DNA of 64,000 nt from Aquatica leii (lineage: Eukaryota; Arthropoda; Insecta; Coleoptera; Lampyridae), in contig CM069432.1 in NCBI GenBank assembly GCA_035610365.1, positions 280,773,482 to 280,837,481 of the forward strand, written 5' to 3'. The notes beneath the pieces are model-generated. The model worked only from the letters and a program-made list of their open reading frames with translations. It made no database searches and was not told the origin of the DNA. Positions 56,324 through 64,000 of the stretch are shown here, in pieces; position 1 is the stretch's first letter, and every line of letters begins with the position of its first letter. The translations under genes and the position numbers were made by a program.

Positions 56324-57427
56324 AATAAATAGTAACATTAAGAGTTCACTCGCAGTTAATATGTAATCGAGAAGTTAAACTTTGAATGCGAAACTAGTGA
56401 ATTTGCAACCCAAAGCAAATCGCATTTAGCATAAATTAAAACCAAAATAATACAAATAAAAATGTGCGTTCGTTAGTCGTGCTAACACCTATATTTACGT
56501 CGCACGTATTTTACGTCCCACAAATACACAAATTAAAAGCAAACAAAAAAATACTAATAAATATCCAGTCATGCTAATAGCCATCGGTTGTTTGAATTGT
56601 CCCCTAAAATCGTTAGAAAGCATAAAAAAAGAATTAAATATAAAATGATATCACCAATAAGTTGCTTCTAGACAAACAATTAACCGTGGTAATCAAATGT
56701 GTCAAGTTTCCCAGTGACAACGACTTGTCTCCAGATTACGTTTCAAAAGTGGTGTAATTATCCAATATACCCATTAGTACGTACTCCTAATTATTGTTTA
56801 CAACGAAAGGTAATTTATTGACTTGTAACATTCCAAAGTGACACGTGGCGGTGTTCCAAATCGCTATCACAATTACGGGAAAATCAAATTAAGCCAGAGA
56901 AATAAAAATCAATTCTTACCCCAGAAAGACTTTCACATATGAAACAAAACTATTAAACCCATTTATATCGTAGATTATTGCGAATATATTTAAGTAAAAC
57001 CCTCACGTTGAATGACCATATACAATCCGTTTCAAAGTCACTGGAAATATATTTTTTTCCTTCAATAATTCCATCTAATAAATTATTTTTGCTACATTCT
57101 CGATTTGTTTTTCCGTAACGAGAAATTTATTGTTGGCTATTAGTGTTTCGAGTTCAAATAAATGCTGTTTATTTATTTCCTGGTTAGTTTAAAGTCATTG
57201 TTACTCATGGTGTTGAAAGAACCCCTCCGGACGGGTTCATGTTAATAATATTTTATTGTCAGATTCAGAGTGTATTTAATTTATGGATACACAGTTTATA
57301 AAAGAATAATATTTACCAAATAAGTTGAGGAAGGTAACCTCGTAGTTATTACTCGCGATAGACGTTACCACTTGTACAATCTAGCACTTGTTTACGTTTT
57401 TAAGCCAAATGGCAACTATTTCTACTC
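56324..57427. other. No gene seen
   Basis: AT-rich flank between the gypsy-2 3' LTR and dispersed repeat Y. No coding signal. Confidence 0.4.
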
Positions 57428-57580
57428 TCTAGACATTAAAAAAATTAAATTTCTGAGCAGTTTAGTAGTTGAAAATAGAAGTAGTAAAGTAAATTAACAA
57501 TGCGTAACTTAATTGTTGGCGGCTAGCTCGATATGATTCATCAAGTCCCGGTGTGCTAGTCTTACAATGAAACATTATCA
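57428..57580 (+). repeat. Dispersed repeat Y, copy 2
   Basis: GTTGAAAATAGAAGTAGTAA with GTAAATTAACAATG is followed directly by GTAACTTAATTG and GCGGCTAGCTCGATATGATT. It also shares the phrase CGGTGTGCTAGT with copy 1. Confidence 0.6.
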
Positions 57581-57639
57581 ACAAGTTCAATAAATTGTTA
57601 AGAGTTTGACAAAAATTCAGATAATTCTCTAGCAGATCC

Positions 57640-58450
57640 TAATTATTTTCCAAAATAAACTAACTTCTAAACCGCTCTCGATTTCTGAAACAACTTAGTA
57701 CAAACTCTGAATACTTAAACGATGACAAAATATTTGATGAAATAAACCAAAAAAATGTAGACCACGAGTGTTCTTAAGATGTGCAAGACATAGATATTGT
57801 ATTCCAGGAGACAAGTCATTTGACTGGAAGGAGCTACAAATAGTCGAAACTTAAAAAAAAAAACAACTATTTGAGAAAGCTGTTTCAAGGAAAAATTGGA
57901 CTTCCGGTCTAAGTCAACACTCCCAGTCGATATTTTACATCTTACTACCCAAGTCATTCCTAACAAAAATAGTAAAAGAAACAAACCTGTATGCGAGTCA
58001 AGTTAGGGGCACTGATATTTATGACGATATTTGAAAGAGCTCAAAGCGTTTTTGGGAATATGTAACGTTCATAATTGAATTTGTGCGTCTCAAATAAATG
58101 AAATCAAAACAATTATTAAAAATGTAGAACTCATGTAGGTTTTAGTAAAGTAGAAGCTCGATTAGTTCACATTCATCGTAGAGTAAAGTCTCTATATATG
58201 TCAGTTGAGGAAAATTCCATCAAAGTAGAAGCATTGAATTATTGTAATGAGTTGTTGGTGTATTTACAATATCTTTCAGATATTCAAACGTGTGACGAAA
58301 GTTTACTTAAACATTATTTTACTGATATACAAACTAATAAATTGTCCACGCAACGAATGGTAAACGAAACTGTTACAGTAAGGACCTTTAATTCTAGTAC
58401 TATATTTACTCAGACTCTAATCACCTCTACTACAACGATTTAAAATTATC
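57640..58450 (+). pseudogene. Unidentified coding-like fragment
   Basis: Several short frames lie close together on the plus strand. One, near 57955-58015, reads IVKETNLYASQVRG, faintly like the N-terminal domain of piggyBac proteins. The frame 58198-58443 reads MSVEENSIKVEALNYCNELL and goes on to a polar tail. Codon use looks less random than in the neighbourhood, but I cannot name a family. It may be a retroelement gag piece or a DNA transposon relic. Confidence 0.2.
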
Positions 58451-58724
58451 TTATTTACTCTTCTATGACTACTTGTTCTTCTTTACCTCTGCTACAGCTA
58501 GTTGCATGCTCTGGTTCTCTGAATCATCGATATTTGCATATTTGTGTTATAATTTACAAATGTATATTTATTTCTTTTTGGAATGTAAAAGTTAGGCCTA
58601 CAAATTTAATTTGTTGTACGACGTGTTGCCGAATCGAAAGGGCTTATTTCAACCACTATTGTCTGTGATATTGACTTATCCTCTAGCGTTTGATCGCACC
58701 TATGTCAATTTATATTCTCCTCTT

Positions 58725-58999
58725 ACTTACTTATACCTTAGGAGAAAAATGTGATAGATATTCACTGTACAATTGACCGAATTAGGTATGACCCGCACTC
58801 AATCGGAGAATGGGGTGGGTGAATTGTCAAATTATATAAAACACAAACATAAACATGTACACACAAAAAAAAATTTAACAACCGTTGGCTATGCAATTAT
58901 TTAAATAGTACCATAAAAAAATTAGAAATAGCTTTCTATTTAAGCACTTAAATGTCGGCGTACATAGTTTTATAATCACAATAAAAGTTATCGTACGTC
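58725..58999 (-). repeat. Gypsy-3 3' LTR, truncated
   Basis: Aligned with 61430-61671 through CTTAGGAG, AAAAATGTGATA, CAACCGTTGG-TATGCAATTATT and AAATTAGAAATAGCTTTCTA. TTAAATGTCGGCGTA and ATCGTACGTCTTTT follow. The match ends abruptly at 58999, where pol sequence begins, so the inner part of this LTR and the end of pol were deleted together. Confidence 0.75.
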
Positions 59000-59001
59000 T
59001 T

Positions 59002-59945
59002 TTATTCATATTCATATTCGCAAATATCGGATTTTATTTTAGGCCAGTAGTAATTTTGGGAAACTCGCTTAAACGTTTTATGAACACCGGAATGCCCTGA
59101 ACGTGGATCATCATGACAACGCTCCAATATTTTTTTTCGATCTTCTTTTGGAACAACTATCTTCCATTCTTCTGGGAAATCAAGGCCAGGAATAGTCTTT
59201 GACTTAATGAACTTATACAATTTAGAGTCTACTATTCGCCAAGATGGATACTGAAGAGGATTCTTAGACACAAATTTTATCATTCGCAAATACCATTTAT
59301 CCACAACATTCGAAACATCTACAGAATCAACAACAGGAACTGAACGTGAAAGCATATCAGGTACAATATGTTCTTTACCTTTTTTGTGTATTAGATTAAA
59401 TGAATATTGTTGCAGTTTCAAACTCCACCTAGCCAAACGTCCTAAACTATTCAACCAAAGTAGGGACCAATGGTCAGTAACAACCGTAAAGTGAGTGCCT
59501 TCGATATAAGGACGTAGTTTTTTTATTGACCACAGTACTGCCAAGCATTCGCGCTCAGTACAAGTAAATTTACGTTCTTGCCTAATGAGAAAGCGTGACA
59601 AATAAATGAGTTTTTCATCCTCATCCGGAAAATTCTGCGTTAAGACCGTACCAAGACCATATCCACTAGCATTATTTTGGATAACAAAAGGCAAATAAAA
59701 ATTTGGACACGTCAAAACGGGAGCCGATATAAGTCTTTCTTAAATCTGACAAAAAACTTCTTCTTGCCTACTTCCCCAACACCACTATGCGTTTTTCTTC
59801 AATAGCTCTGTTATTGGTTGTATTAATGATGAAAAGTTTGGAATGAAACGCCGATACCATGACGCTGTCCCTATTACACTACGAACTTCTGATACTTTAG
59901 TAGGAATCGGAATCTGAAGAATTGCTTGCAATAATTGTAATTATG
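59002..59945 (-). pseudogene. Gypsy-3 RT end, RNase H and start of integrase
   Basis: On the minus strand, [20 protein letters not shown] and [12 protein letters not shown] (about 59945-59830) are the end of a Ty3/gypsy RT. The frame 59715-59002 (237 codons) follows: NNASGYGLGTVLTQ, where the usual DAS has become NAS so the first RNase H Asp is lost, then FTCTERECLAVLWSIKKLRP and HFTVVTDHWSLLWL. The integrase zinc-binding domain follows with CHDDPRSGHSGVHKTFKRV and YYWPKIKSDIC. The frame runs straight into the 3' LTR at 59000, so the integrase catalytic core is missing. The long open frame suggests fairly recent decay. Confidence 0.85.
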
Positions 59946-59967
59946 TAAGTTAAAGTAAGCAAAATTC

Positions 59968-60510
59968 TGTGAATGACTTTTCTCACAGCGACAAAATAAT
60001 TAAATAAACTTACCCACAATCCAGTACCTACTCGTTTGAAGAAAACGTTTTCCTCGTTGAGTCAGCCTGGAATAAATTTGAATAGCAAATCGTGTTCTTG
60101 TCTTCGTTTTTAGTTTTAACCTTACAGCGTTATTCTCGTCCCATGAAGGTATTAATCCATATTCACCCCTGATCGATAATGCATCGAACCATACAACCCA
60201 AAACGTGGCAGGATGGCTATCAAATTAAAAAAGTTACCAAAGAATTCAAAACAACGGATATAAACAGCTTACCCTGTGACGAATAAACTACTTTAAATAC
60301 GTAATGAAATTATAATTTCATTTCCATTAGTGTTGATGTTATTAGAATCTTCCAATTTTAAACTGCACTGGCCATTTTACGTAGTTGTCAGTTTAACGTC
60401 TTGACAGGAAATGACAGTAAAAAAAACTCGGCAGAGGGAGTTAAAACCGAAATCTAATTTTAATTCAGCCAATATACAGGGTAATAGGTTATGAAATTTT
60501 TGCACGTAAC
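59968..60510 (-). repeat. Family X repeat, copy B
   Basis: Aligns in order with copy A at 22833-23552 (plus strand). It lies between the gag and RT pieces of gypsy-3, from which protease and most of RT are missing. An exon-like block, about 60220-60015 on the minus strand, is bounded by TTTAATTTGATAG and GTGGGTAAGTTTATT. A TAG lies near its 3' end in the frame that both copies share. Confidence 0.7.
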
Positions 60511-61203
60511 AAAATTAATGCCTAACCGGTAAACAAGTCACTCGCAGATGCAAACAATTGCTCTTTAGTAACATTTCTTGAAATACATAGTTCCTCAATA
60601 ATTTCTAACGCCATTCCGACACAGGTGTACGTTTATACAAGGAATAAAGTGGTTGACGATGTACTTGAGATACTTGTGCAGGCAACTGAGTTACATTAGA
60701 CGGGCCAACTTACGCGTCGCTACTTTCATCTGAACTACTAGACTCAATCGTTGTAGAAGACAATGTCATGCTAATATCGAGCGCACTACTGTTAACTTGT
60801 GACAATTTGTTATATCGCTTTACTTTACTTTCTAATTTAGACTGAAGCTCTAGCAAATCTACAAGAACTTTGGAACGTCGAGCGTGCTCTTCATCATTAT
60901 TCGACACCACTTTATCAGCACGAGTAAAAGTATGAACTAATTTCGCGTAATCCCCGCACTTATCATCCCCCGAAAAACTATTCTATTCTCGAACTTATCT
61001 GTAAAATTTTAGTTTCGATTGGCTCTACTTTATCTTTAAAGCTGTAAGGATGCCGTGGATAATGTAATTCAGAACCAGATTTCTCTAATTTCAACAATAC
61101 TCTAAAACATTTTTTGTAGTCCTATCCTTAACTCCCCGAACAGATAATTCGTATTCCAACTCGTCCTTATCTAACCGATTAACTTCAAAATTACCCTCCA
61201 TTG
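60511..61203 (-). pseudogene. Gypsy-3 gag
   Basis: Gag begins at the ATG at 61203 with MEGNFEVNRLDKDELEYELS and VRGVKDRTTKN, the standard N-terminus of a large arthropod gypsy gag group. After breaks, 60910-60710 gives MVSNNDEEHARRSKVLVDLL and a Ser-rich acidic tail. Then 60660-60515 gives ISRNVTKEQLFASASDLFTG, the conserved capsid-like block. The frame is lost where family X begins. The capsid C-terminal half and zinc knuckles are absent. Confidence 0.75.
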
Positions 61204-61398
61204 TTTCAAAAACTATATAAATATATTTCCAAGCAATAATAATATAAGGAAACACCAAAAACACCAACAATGTTGAAGCAATCTGTCAAACACTAAAATT
61301 CGATAAGTTCCAAATTTACTCACAAAAATTCAATAAACGATGTAACAACTAGCATTTACGTTAGTGCTTCAACTTGCATTATTTTATTTCACAATCGA

Positions 61399-61416
61399 GC
61401 CCCACGTTGGGCGCCA
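61399..61416 (-). other. Gypsy-3 primer-binding site, tRNA-Lys type
   Basis: The minus strand reads TGGCGCCCAACGTGGGGC, identical to the site at 13481-13498. The LTR lies just to the right. Confidence 0.75.
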
Positions 61417-61421
61417 AAATT

Positions 61422-61787
61422 TGTAACACTTTACTTAGGAGTTAAAAAAAATGTGATATATATATACGTATATATATATATATTCTCACAAAACATAAAT
61501 ATGTACACAAAAAAAAATTTTAACAACCGTTGGGTATGCAATTATTATTATTATTATTGCAATATTTAAATGGTGCCATAAAAAATTAGAAATAGCTTTC
61601 TATTTAAGCAGCTTAAATGTCGGCGTAGATAGTTTTATAATGACAATAAAAATTATCGTACGTCTTTTAAAACATGCCTACCTCAACCAATTAATATAAA
61701 CAAAATTGACGCGTTCAAATATTGAAACAGAAGTTTTATGCATTACTCTAACTAAATTATAATTATTAATTGTAAAATATTGTTACA
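61422..61787 (-). repeat. Gypsy-3 5' LTR
   Basis: Borders are TGTAAC at 61422 and GTTACA at 61787. It contains a TATATATA microsatellite (about 61455-61482) and an (ATT)n run (61543-61558) that are not in the 3' LTR copy. The shared part matches 58725-58999. Confidence 0.7.
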
Positions 61788-64000
61788 ATCAAACAAAACA
61801 AAATAAGTAACACAATAATTATAAGTGTTTAGTATTTGATCCAATTTAATAATTTAGAAGTAGTTGCGTATACGTGACCTTCACCAAGTGTTCGGTAAGA
61901 TAATCAAATGCTCGAGTTTTCAAAGAAAGTCCAATACGTACCAAAAATAATTCTTCTTGAACAAAACAAAAAAACGTAGTAGTATCTAACCAGGGATCTC
62001 TGTGGTAATAAAGAGGGTTTCGGGAAACATAAAAATCTAATCAGCGATGTAAAGCGTTCAACAATAATTACTGCAACTAAACCAACTTCCTGAATTATGA
62101 TCCGCTAGATAGCGACAAGCAAAGGAGTCCAAAATTAATTACCAAACCTCGTAATTTGCTTTTAATTTTACCAAAATGGGTACGTCTACTAATAAAAGTG
62201 CGAGCGAACCAAAACTACAATGTCCCAAAATGGCAATTGACCAGAAAGTGATTTTCACAATATTTAAAACAAAAAAATAATAGGGAATTAATTGTTTGTC
62301 ATGGAAACCATTTTACATTTAAAACATCAAGTACCCAGAAATTTAAAAAAATCTTCAATTATCAACACAACTAGTTCATATTTATATTGTATTCGATTAT
62401 ATGAAATTGAATAAATAGGAGCGTATCTAACAAAATTTTAGAACGTTACACGTTCTATTGCAGCTTTGGGTGGATTTAAACGATGTCTCCCATCCTAATA
62501 TTTCATCGTTTTGGCGCTTTTTTAACGTGTTTTATAATTAAGCACCACAAAGTTTACGACCCAATCTTTGAATCAAACTGAGTTAGTCGCTTCCTTTTTC
62601 AAGTTACGTTACTTATCTCTCTTAAATGACGATCTACTCTAAATTTCAAAACACTTTATTTTATCGAGGCCGATCAAGAGTATTTTTTTTAGTTGAAGGT
62701 TTAAGCCGTCCACTAATATTATTGGTGTGTCTCTATCGTACAGGGTGTAAAAAAATGTACCATACAGTGTTAGCTAGTCCATCTCTAGCTAACTAAATAA
62801 GCCGAATGCGAATAAAAGGTTTATGTCAAAGAGACGTACCTAGTAACCATCACATTAAAAAATTATTAATTTGCGCTTAGTACTTTGACAGTTATTTTAA
62901 AACAAATGATTTCCAAAGGCGTCCGTTTTAAGCACGTATCTCCCTAGAGAGGGTCACAGGACACAGAAAGAAAAATGTATAGGAACGTTTTTATGTATCT
63001 TATCTGAACATGGGAGATTGCAAACGACACTATAAAGTGATAAACATTTAACTTTATAAAAATTATTATAGTCACTGAGTTCAATCTGTCATATTATATA
63101 GTGTTTTTTATAACTTTTAACAACAGTTATTTACATAAAAGTCAGGAAAATCTCACATTACTGAAGAGGAGCTAAATTGAAATACGAGGCACTTTGTGCC
63201 GAGTATTTTAAAGCTCCGAGTCAAGTAAGAGATTTTACTGACGTGTTTTGTATTAAATTTTTCCGGAAATCGTAAAAAAGACGAAATTTACAAATTTTAG
63301 AAATTGTTTTTACAAATTCCACAAAAATCAAGTTTGTCAATTTTGTTGGCAACTATAGTTACAAAGTATTTTGCGTCTTGTAAAGTCTTTACAGTACTAG
63401 TCCGGAAAATTCAATTTTCCTGCGCGTTAATAAGCAGGAAAATGTTTTCAAGACGATTTCCGGAAAACTAAAAAAATTGAATATTAATCTGTGAGTTTTG
63501 ATTTTTGCTGGGTATTAATAAAAGAGTTTCAAACGTTACTAGAATATTCTCTTTTTACCATTGCTACTATAAACTTTGTTTTACAAAACTCTTCTCATCT
63601 ACCCAAAAAGATATTTTTAATAAAATAACATTTTTCTTCAAAATTTTTGTCATTCAATATTTTATTTTGATATTAAAAATAATATTTTAAAAATTTGTAT
63701 TAGTTTTAGTTATTCTTATTTATGTAAATTGTAGATTAAACTTTACTACTAAAAAAGTTTTTTGTAAACCATGTAAAATACCAACAAGAAGTATCGTGAG
63801 AAACCAACAATTTTCTAAAAACTTGCATATTCTCTTATAGTATTAATTATAAAAATTGTACTTACTTGTTTATGGAAAAATATACGACTATGGAATAATA
63901 AATTGCAGTTGCTGTTTTTAATCCAAGTTCGATACTAGTTCATGGTTGTATCAAATTCAGATTAAAAAAAAAACTGATCAATCGTTCTTTGTTATCCTTG
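61788..64000. other. No gene seen
   Basis: AT-rich. GTACAGGGTGTAAAAAAATG at 62741 resembles the end of several insect repeat families, but no partner end is present. At 63258-63467, TTTTTCCGGAAATCGT and ACGATTTCCGGAAAA form an inverted pair around a small GGAAAATTCAATTTTCC palindrome. No coding signal. Confidence 0.4.

Overview
The window reads as AT-rich, gene-poor nuclear DNA from an arthropod, most likely an insect. It carries BEL/Pao and Ty3/gypsy elements, R1-like and Jockey-like LINEs, Penelope-like elements with GIY-YIG domains, piggyBac, pogo, a CACTA/Mirage/Chapaev (CMC)-type element and a FLYWCH MULE. Some exon-like pieces have GT-AG borders. I see no ordinary host gene, no rRNA or tRNA gene and no prokaryotic feature. 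Almost every coding signal is a transposable element (TE) or TE relic. The one long uninterrupted reading frame (629-2362) is itself a Mutator-like transposase-domain protein.

Layout. 1-7.3 kb: a scrap resembling a LINE gag, the intact Mutator-like ORF, a degenerate repeat block and a decayed R1-like LINE. 7.7-12.5 kb: a BEL/Pao relic split by two insertions. One is a MULE with clear terminal inverted repeats (TIRs) and a 9-bp target duplication; the other is a fold-back hairpin element. 12.75-13.66 kb: a short non-autonomous LTR element. 14-25 kb: a SINE-like unit, Jockey-like LINE pieces on both strands, two Penelope-like relics and a pogo transposase fragment. The second Penelope copy is cut in two by a 2.2-kb repeat-rich insertion. 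25.3-29 kb: a broken gypsy element on the minus strand. 31.6-35.6 kb: a BEL/Pao element with a near-perfect 326-bp internal tandem duplication. 36.1-38.4 kb: a LINE on the minus strand with extreme purine/pyrimidine strand asymmetry. 42.3-47.0 kb: a nearly complete piggyBac abutting a nearly complete CMC-type transposon. 50.3-56.3 kb: a gypsy element with both LTRs, one of them carrying another DNA transposon. 58.7-61.8 kb: an internally deleted gypsy element on the minus strand. The rest is AT-rich DNA in which I see no gene.

Relations between parts. The insertions give a relative order: the BEL relic at 7.7 kb is older than the MULE and hairpin in it; the Penelope relic at 21.8-25.2 kb is older than the insertion inside it; gypsy-2 is older than the TIR element in its 5' LTR. 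Three minus-strand LTR elements (13.5, 29.0 and 61.4 kb) share a primer-binding site that fits the 3' end of tRNA-Lys. A previously unassigned repeat, called family X here, occurs at 22.8-23.6 kb (+) and 60.0-60.5 kb (-). It keeps splice-like signals in both copies and is the best candidate for something undescribed. No cellular pathway or operon is encoded.
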